Below, one piece after another: positions 40,201 to 49,551 of a DNA stretch of 64,000 bases. Source of the stretch: Balanoglossus misakiensis (lineage: Eukaryota; Hemichordata); NCBI GenBank assembly GCA_040954595.2, contig CM082584.2, positions 744,001 through 808,000 of the forward strand, read 5' to 3'. Each line of letters starts with the position of its first letter. The stretch's first letter is position 1. The notes beneath the pieces are model-generated. The model saw nothing but the letters and a program-made list of their open reading frames with translations. It was not told the DNA's origin and did no database searches. Both the position numbers and the translations under genes were made by a program.

Positions 40201-41877
40201 TTTTTATGACTTTTAAAAGCAGTGACACTGGCGGCATTCAACACGAAAATAACAATTTTAGCCACAATTCGGTCAAAATGGTAAATTTTTGAAAATTACA
40301 AAAAATACCTGTTTTCTACATTTTCGGAAATCTGATGGAGTATAGAATGCTCTTCGTATGTATATATCGATACAAATTCCACAAAAGACCGTCTAATTTG
40401 GCTCACTGCAGACAAAATTACGTTTTACCAAATTTTCCTTGAAAATGTCATTTTTAGAAAAATAAAATAAAAAAACCTTCGTTCTTCGAATTTGGTGCCC
40501 TGATCATATATGACATGTTGATTGTATGTTAAAACTTTCGACCACTCCAAAAATGCAGAGATATTGACGGAATTCAAGAAAAAAATAGCCATTTTGGCCA
40601 TATTTTGACAAAAATGGTAAATTTTTAAAAAATCATAAAAAATTAACTCTTTTCTTCATTTTCGGAAATATTATAGAGCATGAAGTGTCGTTCTCTTGTA
40701 AAAAGTGCTGCAAATTCCAGAAAAGGCGGTATAATTTGAATCACCCAAGACAAAATTACCATTTTCGACTTTTTTTCGAAATATTGTTTTTTTACAAAAT
40801 AAATAAGAATAAATTCTTTTCTTAGTTCCAAACGGGTAGAGATACTTTCCACACGGATTTCTAACATTGAATTCCCGTTCATCAACTCAGATTTCCTACA
40901 GCATAAGTCGGCTAAAACCCTGACACTCTAGAGCAGAAACAGTTGCACACTGGTAACGTTGAACAAGTCGATTTTTCTACGGCCTGGCTCGGCTAAATCT
41001 CCGTCACAATATGACAGACACTAGCGTACGTTAGCAACGGTGATCAAGTCAGATTTTCTACGGCATGGCTTGGATAAAGCCCCGGCACTCTAGAGCAGAA
41101 ACACGCGTACAGAGACCACGTTGATCAAGTCTGATCTCCTACGGCTTGGCTCGACTAAAACCCCGGCACACTATGACAGACATTAGCGTTCGTTAGCAAC
41201 GTTGATCAAGTCAGATTTCCTACGGCATGGCTTGGCTAAAGCCCTGAAACTCTAGAGCAGAAACACGCGTACAGAGACCACGTTGATCTACTCACATTTC
41301 CTTCGGCCTGGCACGGCTGATGCCCCGGCACTATATATAGGACACAAACTGGCGTAAGTTAACAACGGTAATCACGTCGGGTTTCCCACGGCCTGGCTCA
41401 GCTGAAGCCCTGGCACTCTAGAGCAGAAACAGGCGTACATTGACCACGTTGATCAAGTAAGATTTCCTACGGCGTGACTCGGCTGGTGCACCGGCTCTAT
41501 ATGACACAGACTGGCGTAAGTTATCAACGGTGATTACGTCGGATTTCCTACGGCCTGGTGTAGCTGAAGCCCCGGCCCTTTAGAGCGGAAACACGCGTAC
41601 ATTGACCACGATAATCAAGTCAGATCTCTTACGGCCTGGCTCGACTAAAACCCCGGCACACCATGACAGACACTAGCGTTCGTTAGCAACGGTGATCAAG
41701 TCTGATTTCCTTCGGCCTGGCTCTGCAAAAGACCCGACACATTAGTACAAAGACGTTGGCTAAGTCGGGCAAACCGAAGAGGGAAAGTCACAGCGGGTCA
41801 ACACTCGACATTTGTTCCGGTAGGACTACATTATTGGCTGTCAATTTATAGAGAAAGCCCGAATTTAACCAGGGCGT

Positions 41878-41890
41878 TTCAAAAGGCGGT
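41878..41890 (-). repeat. Internal deletion junction in a SatA unit
   Basis: Inverted leader sequence (AGGGCGTTTCAAA) joins directly to AGGCGGTATAATTTG, removing the G run and most of the AT-rich half (about 0.9-1 kb). The sequences on both sides carry CAAA/GAAA-like words, so a short-homology deletion is likely. A small CTCT insertion follows at about 41937-41940. Confidence 0.8.
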
Positions 41891-42572
41891 ATAATTTGAA
41901 TCACCCAAGAAAAAATTACCATTTTCGACTTTTTTTCTCTCGAAAAATTGTCTTTTTTACAAAATAAATAAGAATAAATTCTTTTCTTAGTTTCAAACGG
42001 GTAGAGATACTTTCCACACGGGTTTTCTAACATTGAATTCCCGTTCATCAACTCAGATTTCCTACAGCATAAGTCGGCTAAAACCCTGACACTCTAGAGC
42101 AGAAACAGTTGCACACTGTTAACGTTGAACAAGTCGATTTTTCTACTGCCTGGCTCGGCTAAATCTCCGTCACAATATGACAGACACTAGCGTACGTTAG
42201 CAACGGTGATCAAGTCAGATTTTCTACGGCATGGCTTGGATAAAGCCCCGGCACTCTAGAGCAGAAACACGCGTACAGAGAGCACGTTGATCAAGTCTGA
42301 TCTCCTACGGCTTGGCTCGACTAAAACCCCGGCACACTATGACAGACACTAGCGTTAGTAAGCAACGTTGATCAAGTCATATTTCCTACGGCATGGCTTG
42401 GCTAAAGCCCTGGCACTATAGACCAGAAACACGCGTACAGAGACCACGATGATCTACTCACATTTCCTTCGGCCTGGCACGGCTGATGCCCCGGCACTAC
42501 ATATAGGACACAGACTGGCGTAAGTTAACAACGGTAAACACGTCGGGTTTCCTACGGCCTGGCTCAGCTGAA

Positions 42573-42905
42573 GCCCCGGCACTCTAGAGCAGAAACAGGC
42601 GTACATTGACCACGTTGATCAAGTCAGATTTCCTACGGCGTGACTCGGCTGGTGCACCGGCTCTATATGACACAGACTGGCGTAAGTTATCAACGGTGAT
42701 TACGTCGGATTTCCTACGGCCTGGTTTAGCTGAAGCCCCTGCACTCTAGAGCAGAAACAGGCGTACATTGACCACGTTGATCAAGTCAGATTTCCTACGG
42801 CGTGACTCGGCTGGTGCACCGGCTCTATATGACACAGACTGGCGGAAGTTATCAACGGTGATTACGTCGGATTTCCTACGGCCTGGTTTAGCTGAAGCCC
42901 CGGCA
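42573..42905 (-). repeat. Extra 164-bp subrepeat dimer (local tandem duplication)
   Basis: The block from GCACTCTAGAGCAGAAACAGG through GGCCTGGTTTAGCTGAAGCC occurs twice in direct succession here, whereas other units have it once. A further extra subrepeat is seen at about 43066-43150, where the CTCTGCAAAAGACCCGACACTC block is repeated. These are unequal-exchange products. Confidence 0.75.
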
Positions 42906-44022
42906 CTTTAGAGCGGAAATACGCGTACATTGACCACGATGATCAAGTCAGATCTCCTACGGCCTGGCTCGACTAAAACCCCGGCACACCATGACAGACA
43001 CTAGCGTTCGTTAGCAACGTTGATCAAGTCGGAATTCCTTAGGCCTGGCTCTGCAAAAGACCCGACACTCTAGAGCAGAAACACGCGTACAGAGACCACG
43101 TTGATCTACTCGGATTTCCTTCGGCCTGGCTCTGCAAAAGACCCGACACTCTAGTACAAAGACGTTGGCTAAGTCGGGCAAACCGAAGAGGGAAAGTCAC
43201 AGCGGGTCAACACTCGACATTTGTTCGGGTATGACTGCATTATTGCCTGTCAATTTATAGAGAAAGCCCGAATTTAACCAGGGCGCTTCAAACACCGACG
43301 TTAGTTGGGGGCACGGCCTGCAGTACTGCCGGGTAAGCTGACATCGGCGTACCGCATATAATGTAGGGGGGGGGGGGACGGAACGGTTCAATACTACATT
43401 TATTAGATATCAGCTAATTTTGGACAATCATCTAAAATCTAAAAATCTAAATCATTTTTTCATATTTGGATATCTGATGATGTATGAAATTTCCATTATA
43501 TGTAAAAAATGGTGCTGATTATAAAAAATGCACTCTGAATGAGCTGATTTAATACAAAATTGCGTTTTATTCGTTTTTGCACCAAAAAGGTCATTTTTAG
43601 GGAAAACATTCTTTATTTTTTTAATTCGGTGACCTGATCATATATAAACAATTGCTTGTATGTTAAAAGTTTTGATGACTTTTAAAAGCAGTGACACTGG
43701 CGGCATTCAACACGAAAATAACAATTTTAGCCACAATTTGGTCAAAATGGTAAATTTTTGAAAATTACAAAAAATACCTGTTTTCTACATTTTCGGAAAT
43801 CTGATGGAGTATAGAATGCTCTTCGTATGTATATATCGATACAAATTCCACAAAATACAGTCTTATTTGGCTCACTGCAGACGAAATTGCGTTTTACCAA
43901 ATTTTCCTTGAAAATGTCATTTTTAGAAAAAAAATAAAAAAACCTTTGTTCTTCGAATTTGGTGCCCTGATCATATATGACATGTTGATTGTATGTTAAA
44001 ACTTTCGACCACTCCAAAAATG

Positions 44023-44025
44023 CAG
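44023..44025. other. Left flanking CAG (putative 3-bp target-site duplication)
   Basis: CAG immediately precedes the CACTG terminus and is matched by CAG (49593-49595) after the other terminus. A 3-bp duplication is typical of CACTA/EnSpm elements. The evidence is weak because CAG also belongs to each flanking satellite in its undisturbed form. Confidence 0.55.
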
Positions 44026-44065
44026 CACTGCGGCCCAGAAGTGTGTTCATTTGTCCGCTATTCCG
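44026..44065 (+). repeat. Left terminal inverted repeat of the transposon
   Basis: It starts CACTGCGGCCCAG. Aligned with the reverse complement of the right end, 11 of the first 13 bases match, and the similarity resumes at TTGTC and at ATTCCG/ATTTCCG. Overall identity is about three quarters by eye with short gaps. Confidence 0.8.
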
Positions 44066-44075
44066 CGAAGCGGAA
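44061..44075. repeat. Subterminal palindrome TTCCGCGAAGCGGAA
   Basis: A perfect 6-bp stem (TTCCGC/GCGGAA) with a GAA spacer lies at the inner edge of the left terminal repeat, 55 bp before the 206-codon ORF. Subterminal motifs in CACTA elements can bind transposase, but that role is inferred here. The right end has a different imperfect palindrome, CCTCAT...ATGAGG, at 49516-49536. Confidence 0.5.
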
Positions 44076-44130
44076 ATATGTTAATTGAGGTCATATGCTG
44101 GGGTCACGTTCCTAGCATCGTATATACAAA

Positions 44131-44751
44131 ATGGCGGCGTCCATGATCGATGTTTCTAAAACAGTGAAACGTAAGCTGCGTGAGGCCAAATTTCAGTTAT
44201 TGAGGACAAATATCGACCGTTCCATCAACCTACATGATTGTTTTGATGATCTCGATGCTGCTGTTGATGTAACAGTTCGCAAACGTAGTGCAACGATGGT
44301 GGAGCTTGCGAAGATGCAGCAGATTCCGGTGTATCCTGTATTCGAACGGGAGATGTGTCACTGGCGCTCAACAATTATGCAGAGAATGAAGCCATCACCC
44401 TCAGTGCGCAACCCATGGAAGTGCAGTTTTGGTAGGAATGTTCCTATGGAAGTTTTCGATGTATTTCGACAGTGCGCTACCCGTAATTCAATGGGAATTT
44501 ATGATCGGGAAACTCCATGTATTGCTACCTTTCGATTTACCTGGATCAACAAAGTGAATTACGTGCTGGGTAGAGGTGTCAACTATGAAAACCAACAACT
44601 TCTGGTGAAGACAGTAAAGGGTAAGCGGGTGGAAGTTATCTGCACCGAAGATAAACCTATGATTGTCAGATACAGGAAATCAGCCGAGACAGTGACAATA
44701 CATTTCCATTTTGGATGCTGGAACAAACATGGTGTTGCTCAGCATTTGTGA
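44131..44751 (+). CDS. Transposon-borne protein of unknown function (206 aa)
   Basis: The single-exon ORF opens at an ATG in good context (AAAATGG), 105 bp inside the left terminus, and ends in TGA. The family is not recognised. The N-terminal ~70 residues are basic and probably helical (KTVKRKLREAKFQLLRTN...); residues 70-110 hold an aromatic/basic stretch (CHWRSTIMQRMKPS). The C-terminal third looks beta-rich (FRFTWINKVNYVLG, VEVICTEDKPMIVRYRKS, VTIHFHFGCW). There is no signal peptide, membrane segment, catalytic motif or clear zinc finger. It lies tail to tail with the transposase and inside the terminal repeats, so an accessory role in transposition (end binding or regulation) is plausible but unproven. 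It is the only well-formed ORF on the + strand in the element. It might also be a captured host gene fragment, or the last exon of something larger; a possible donor-like GGGTAAGC lies at about 44620. Confidence 0.65.
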   Translation: MAASMIDVSKTVKRKLREAKFQLLRTNIDRSINLHDCFDDLDAAVDVTVRKRSATMVELAKMQQIPVYPVFEREMCHWRSTIMQRMKPSPSVRNPWKCSFGRNVPMEVFDVFRQCATRNSMGIYDRETPCIATFRFTWINKVNYVLGRGVNYENQQLLVKTVKGKRVEVICTEDKPMIVRYRKSAETVTIHFHFGCWNKHGVAQHL

Positions 44752-45170
44752 AATCATATTTAGACTGTTGTTGAAATTTTTTTTCATGTTCTTGGAACTG
44801 ACTATATTACTTTTTGTCAGTCCATTTGAATTCATGCATCGTTGCATGTCCAAGCAAAATTAAAAAAGAAAAACATGTTTTATAGGAACTGAATAGCTGT
44901 GGGTGAATCATTTATCATTCAGTTTTTATTCACTTATTTTGAAACATGGTTATCTACAGAGCTGATATAAGCAGCTAGTTTCAAAGGATGATTAAAAAGC
45001 TATATACATATTTTGAACAATACAATACAAGCAGCACAAAATCTGTGACATTCATAATGAAAGATTATTTACAACAAACTCTCTTACAGTTATATACAAA
45101 TCTAAAACTATCTGGTACATTTCATGTACAGTAATAATTGTTTTGAATCATGAAATTCAAACTTTCACAT
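44752..45170. other. Convergent intergenic spacer inside the transposon
   Basis: This AT-rich noncoding stretch separates the two 3' ends. ATTAAA at 44859-44864 is a candidate polyadenylation signal for the + strand gene. No conserved ORF or repeat was seen. Confidence 0.6.
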
Positions 45171-45176
45171 TTTATT
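45171..45176 (-). terminator. Polyadenylation signal AATAAA overlapping the transposase stop codon
   Basis: On the - strand the gene ends ATG AAA TAA AATG, so AATAAA overlaps the TAA stop (45172-45174). This would give a very short 3' UTR, a compact arrangement common in transposons. Confidence 0.6.
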
Positions 45177-46262
45177 TCATTATTTTTTTTAGTTTTTTTG
45201 AGATCTTACCACTAATTGCAGACTGTTTTATTTCTGACATAAATTCACTGCTGCATATTTCACAGGAATTTGACAACTCTTCCTTTACATTCCCACAATA
45301 ACAGTATGATGGGTCATCAAAGCATTTGTCTGGGATGTACTTTATTACTTTGGAGGCATTTGACCTCCCATCCCCCCTGTAGTTATCTGAAGCGGGGTCT
45401 CGCATGCGTAACCAGTACAACAATACATACTCATGTCTGAAAATTAGTGGCCATCTATTTTGAGGGGTGGAATTATTGCTGTATTCCAGAAGGCGCTGAT
45501 GTTTTGCCTCCCTGCCCTCCATTGTATTAAGCCCAAGCCCCATTTGGAACTGCTGGTGGATTTGAGATGCATGACACGGAACAACATATCCTATATGCCA
45601 AATAGTATTGTTTACGGTCAGAAATAACGCATGCAAATTGAAGTACCATTTGCACTTCTGCCTTAGTACTACAATATCTCTCTCATGTAGGGTAAACCTG
45701 GAACAGAGAGATGTTATATCTCTGAGTAGGACACCAATGTAACCATACAGGGACAATTTCGCTCTCACCTGTGCACTGATACCGGGTTCCCTAAAACACT
45801 CTATCAGTGACATAAAAGACCATGCCAACTTCCTTGATTCTTCCCCTGTAAAGCGGTGAACTCTCACTGATTGGGCATGGGTACTAACCTTATTCTCAGC
45901 AAAATATTTGACAATTTGATTGTATAGTTTCCCTGCTCTCACTGTATATTTTAGTGTATGCAGGAATTTGTACAGGCATGAATTTGGTGGTAGCTTTTCT
46001 AATTTCACACCATGGTCAATGACTTTTTGGTCAGTCTTAGCCACAGCATCAGTAAGAAGCCTTTGAAAGAAATACTGCCAGGCATTGTTTTTTAGATGTA
46101 GGGGTTCTATCTTGGCACACTGTATATACTTACCCAGGGGTGGAATATATTCCTGTCGGGATTTTCTGGAGGCAATGAAACGTGTGACCTTAGAGCGATC
46201 TGTCGATGTTTCAGGCTTACCTGTTTTCTTTGTCAAATTTGCTTTGAATTTTGCCACTGCTT
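45172..46262 (-). pseudogene. DDE transposase, exon 2 C-terminal part (downstream of frameshift)
   Basis: About 361 codons remain open after the frame break. Visible in order (numbered from the GTG at 46257): a basic link; KVTRFI...SRQEYIPP (24-40); EPLHLKNNAWQ (51-61), which by eye resembles the RAG1 segment around its LHCDIGNA; a long helical region (about 90-230) that fits the insertion domain of DDE enzymes; GLNTMEGREAKHQ (242-254), whose E247 is the proposed third catalytic acid; an aromatic helix RHEYVLLYWLR (274-284); and a Cys pattern C-x-C-x10-C-x2-C (319-335), probably zinc-binding. A TAA lies two codons upstream of the GTG in this frame, so the GTG is not a real start. The part joins the upstream ORF by a -1 type shift. 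No slippery heptamer is present, so this is decay or a sequence error rather than programmed shifting. Confidence 0.75.
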
Positions 46263-47378
46263 ATAGCTCCACTCTGACCAAAATTTCCCTGGCCCTATAT
46301 CTGCCCCTATTTCATCTATGCTACCTTTTGTTACATTAGCAAAGGAACTGAAATACTCAGCAGCATTAGATAACTCACCAGAAACTGAGGCTAATCCCTT
46401 TTGATCAAATGGCAGCAAAGATACATTAAACTTTACACTCAGGCCATGTAAAGTGTATTGTTTGGCCTCTATGATCTCAAACTCTTTGGCTAGGTTTTTA
46501 GCATAATCTATCAGGACTGGGTCATCTTCCTTCAGATTAGCCCCTAGCAACAAGAAATTATCATCAGGGCTTGCTAATCTGTGGCCCACATTGATGAAAC
46601 TGACAAGCCAGGAAGTTGCCTGACCATATTTTCCAAAAGGAGCCCCATCAGCACCAACAGCAAGTTGGAAAGTGCCCTTCGGTTTGCCAAACCAATTTAG
46701 GATGTTAGGGTGGTGCTCACTCAAGCAAAGATACATGTCAGCAACTTTAAAGAGCATCTGCTCTGTATTTCGCTTCATACCCACTACTTTGTTTGCATCT
46801 GTTACAATTGGTTCAAGACTTCCTATATCTAAACCACGTGTATATTCAGTGACCTTGTTGTAGGAAAGTAACCTTGGTATGTTACACCTAAAGTGAAATT
46901 GCAACACTTTTCTAGGTTGTTTTAATTTAGACAGATTCAACTCACTATTACGTAAGGCATTGTATTTGCGTTTTGACAAAACCCCATTCTGATACAACAC
47001 TTGCACACTCCTAGTCAAATTACCTTCACTTTTCTCAAATTCAGATATTGATTTCTTTATCAAAGTTGGTATGACCAATTCATTTATTTTCATTGATGAT
47101 TGAAGGTACTTTTCCATTTGACGTGGAGTGGCACTGTTGATCAAAGTATACCATAGCCCATCAAGAGCTGATTTTGGTGGATTTGCTCTGACATGTCTCC
47201 CTGCAGATATATCTGTTCCTGATGATGACTGGTGTATGACTGTAGCTGCATGAAGAGTCTGACTTCTGCGTTCATGTTGCTGACTTCTGGACAGTGTGAG
47301 GCATTCACTGTTATTAGCACAAACCTGGCTGCTTTTATGAACCCACTTCTGTTTCTTTGGGGATGTCAAATCTGCAAT
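46233..47378 (-). pseudogene. DDE transposase, exon 2 N-terminal part (upstream of frameshift)
   Basis: This is the first part of exon 2, starting after a predicted acceptor AAAG at 47379. In the reading frame carried over from exon 1 it opens ATT GCA GAT TTG. Numbering from that TTG codon (47369), FQLAVGADGAPFGK (234-247) holds the proposed first catalytic Asp (D241), and FNVSLLPFDQKG (314-325) holds the second (D322), in a pattern like the F-x5-[YF]-D-x-K around the second Asp of RAG1. The D-D spacing is 81 residues. The region before D241 is rich in basic and helical sequence and may contribute to end binding. The frame ends in TGA at 46233-46235 while the downstream frame opens after a TAA at 46261-46263, so the break falls within about 31 bp. 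Transposase identity is good; assignment to a superfamily by protein alone is tentative. Confidence 0.75.
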
Positions 47379-48206
47379 CTTTAATAAATGAATACAAAAC
47401 AGATTTTCATTGTCATGCCAAGGTCAAACAGGTAGGCAATGTCACATGAGCAAGCAATACACATGAATGGAAACCCCAGTGTCATGCCAAGGTCAAACAT
47501 GGAGGCCATGTCACATGAGCAAGCAATACACATGAATGGAAACCCCAGTGTCATGCCAAGGTCAAACAGAGAGAAAATATCACATGATCAAGCAATACAC
47601 ATGAATGGAAATCCCAGTGTCATGCCAAGGTCAAACATGGAGGCCATGTCACATGAGCAAGCAATACACATAAATGGAAACCCCAGTGTCATGCCAAGGT
47701 CAAACATGGAGGCCATGTCACATGAGCAAGCAATACACATAAATGGAAACCCACGTGTCATGCCAAGGTCAAACATGGAGGCCATGTCACATGAGCAAGC
47801 AATACACATGAATGGAAACCCCAGTGTCATGCCAAGGTCAAACAGAGAGAGAATATCACATGATCAAGCAATACACATGAATGGAAATCCCAGTGTCATG
47901 CCAAGGTCAAACAGAGAGGCAATGTCACATGAGCAAGCAATATGCATAAATGGAAACCCCAGTGTTATGCCAAGGTCAAGCAGGGAGGTGTTTCAAAGCT
48001 GTAGTTCAGAATTTAGAAAACAAACACACATAAAATCATATCATATACATTAAAGCAAGGTCAAAATGTTTTATGATTCACTTAGTTGTAATATAATTTA
48101 AAGTATACAAACTTTAATTTGGTGGATATTTTCCTATTCTGCTTGTAATCATAAATCTTGTGAAAATCTGAAATGAAGCTAAATTCCTTCTATATAATTA
48201 CCTTAC
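47379..48206 (-). other. Predicted phase-0 intron of the transposase gene
   Basis: The donor is GAG|GTAAGG at 48207/48206 and the acceptor is T-rich sequence ending TTATTAAAG at 47379. Joining exon 1 (117 codons) to ATT GCA GAT TTG keeps the frame open. A nearby alternative acceptor (GATTGCAG|ATTTGA) would give an immediate stop. The intron contains the 69-bp minisatellite. Confidence 0.65.
47411..48000. repeat. 69-bp minisatellite (8 full copies) inside the transposase intron
   Basis: Eight full units run from 47439 to about 47990, with a partial copy before them. The unit includes GTCATGCCAAGGTCAAACA and CACATGAGCAAGCAATACAC. Because 69 is divisible by 3, the array stays open in a + strand frame of 204 codons and in an 80-codon - strand frame; these are by-products of the repeat length. 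Units 2-3 and 6-7 share the same variants (AGAGAGA and CATGATCAAG), suggesting a four-unit duplication. Confidence 0.9.
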
Positions 48207-48557
48207 CTCCTGATTAAGCTTAACCCTATTTCCAGCTAATCTCCTTTGCTTCTTTGCTAGCCTGTTTAGTTGCTTACTGGCCCTGTCGACTAGTCTCCTC
48301 TTTGCATCTAATTTCTGCATTTTCTCTCTGTACTGAGCTACCTCTTCCTCACGTCTACGCTTTCTCTCTCTTGCCCATGCCCCTAGCTTGTATCTATTCT
48401 CTGACTTGCTCTTAACCTTTTCTGGCAGTGTCTTTGCAGCTAACTCAGCATCTAACAGCTGTTGAAGTTGTATGTCTCTAGCTATTTCTCTGGCTTTTTT
48501 TTGTTGGACTGCATACTGCCCGATGTCAAAATGGTTTGTCCTTTTCCTGTTAGGCAT
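48207..48557 (-). CDS. DDE transposase, exon 1 (117 aa, basic coiled-coil N-terminus)
   Basis: It starts at ATG (48557) and encodes a lysine/arginine-rich, strongly helical segment. Residues about 20-50 (KKAREIARDIQLQQLLDAELAAK) and 70-117 (RERKRRREEEVAQYREKMQKL...) look like charged coiled coil. RKRRREEE also fits a nuclear localisation signal. The exon ends at GAG|GTAAGG, a strong donor, in phase 0; without splicing the frame stops two codons later. The likely role is DNA binding, nuclear import or multimerisation for the transposase. The link to exon 2 rests on frame compatibility and colinearity, not on transcript evidence. Confidence 0.65.
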
Positions 48558-49551
48558 GATTTGAGTTATATCCAGAGCACAGCTGGGATGGAGTTACACA
48601 ATGGAGCATTTCCTAAATGTGAATAAATGTGAAAAGTTGTAGAAAACATAAAAGGTCATCTAGAAAGCTGTTTCAGTCAAACAGTTCCAAACAGACAGTA
48701 TTTAATGACGCTACAGAAGACCTGATGATATAAAAGACTGTGTATTTTGCGAAGTACTGGCATACTGTTGCAAGTACCGGAACATTGATTGAGTATAATC
48801 AGCTGCAATCTACGTATATTGCGCGTGGACGCAGTTCCTTCTGTGTGCGTCTGCTTTGCCTAAACGCTGTACGCGCGCGGCGTTCAAAGCGCTGTCGCAA
48901 GAACTCTCTCGTTCAAAATATTTACTCTTACATTTTAGAACGAAAATGATATATCAACATGTTATATAGATATCAAGGAACAATCTGCTCGTTTTGGTTT
49001 TTTAGGTTCACGCTTCAAACTCGAGAAATCTGCCGATATGTTTTGCCTGACGGTCGACATTTGCGTAGCTGTGCCATTGTAATCAATGGTAGAGCGACGC
49101 GCAGGCAGAACGCGCCAAACTCGATGAATTTCTGCTTGGATCAATTTCTACATATGACCTTTTTGGGGATAGAAAATCAAAACACTGAGTTACAAACGTC
49201 TTAGGAACACTCTCATGGTTTTGAAATTTTGAATAATGCATTAAGATTTGATTTTTTCGGCCGTTTTTCTGTCTTGGTTGTGGTTGCTATGTTCTTTGTT
49301 TACATAGTTACCAATGATAGCGATTTGAAACCAGGTCAGATTTTCAGTGAAATTAAATGAATAGAAATCAGAGAATGATGACAATACTAGCTTAAGACCT
49401 TAAAGAATATGATAACGTGATGTAAACATTATAAATGCGTTTAATGTCTTGTAATACTTACCGGCATTTTCATGTTGTTGTAACTGGCGAACGTTCCATT
49501 GCCGGTAACAAATCGCCTCATACATTATTCATGAGGCCATGAAAGTAGGGA
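48558..49551. other. Transposon 5' noncoding and subterminal region upstream of the transposase
   Basis: About 1 kb lies between the transposase start and the right terminal repeat. It should contain the transposase promoter, but no confident TATA box or initiator was picked on the - strand. Small ORFs at 48740-48949 and 48959-49204 show no recognisable protein features. The imperfect palindrome CCTCAT...ATGAGG (49516-49536) is near the end. Confidence 0.5.

Larger units (their letters stand above)
32753..44025 (-). repeat. SatA satellite array, inverted units (distal block)
   Basis: Inverted SatA continues with anchors at 34697, 36745, 38984, 40874 and 42040 (spacings 2048, 2239, 1890 and 1166 bp). 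The 2239-bp unit carries the second SINE-like insertion; the 1166-bp unit has lost most of its AT-rich half. The array stops abruptly at ...CCAAAAATGCAG (44025), where the DNA transposon begins. At that point the uninterrupted satellite would read ATGCAGAGATATTGACG. Confidence 0.96.

Noticed and set aside
18893-44025. TATA-like CTATATATAG words in subrepeats as promoters
   Set aside because: They are a fixed part of one subrepeat type with no ORF downstream; a promoter role cannot be supported.
2490-44050. Recurring 60-102-codon ORFs in SatA (starting MSKYGQNGYFF, MMNGNSML, MNRSVPPPP, MTTLIKSDF and similar)
   Set aside because: They recur only because the unit recurs. Lengths, starts and frames change with small indels; they are low-complexity (Phe/Lys-rich or spanning the C run), and there is no codon-position bias or neighbouring gene signal.
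46233-46263. Programmed ribosomal frameshift
   Set aside because: No X-XXY-YYZ heptamer in the correct frame within the overlap; AAATTTT nearby is in the wrong register.
46085-46339. + strand ORFs opposite the transposase (46085-46339, 46672-46863)
   Set aside because: They are antisense shadows of the transposase exon with no features of their own.
47439-48053. 204-codon + strand ORF and the 80-codon - strand ORF at 47588-47830
   Set aside because: Both are the 69-bp minisatellite read in an open frame and lie inside the predicted transposase intron.
48740-49204. Small ORFs (69, 81 and 60 codons) upstream of the transposase
   Set aside because: No recognisable domain, no splice context joining them to exon 1, and two overlap on opposite strands.
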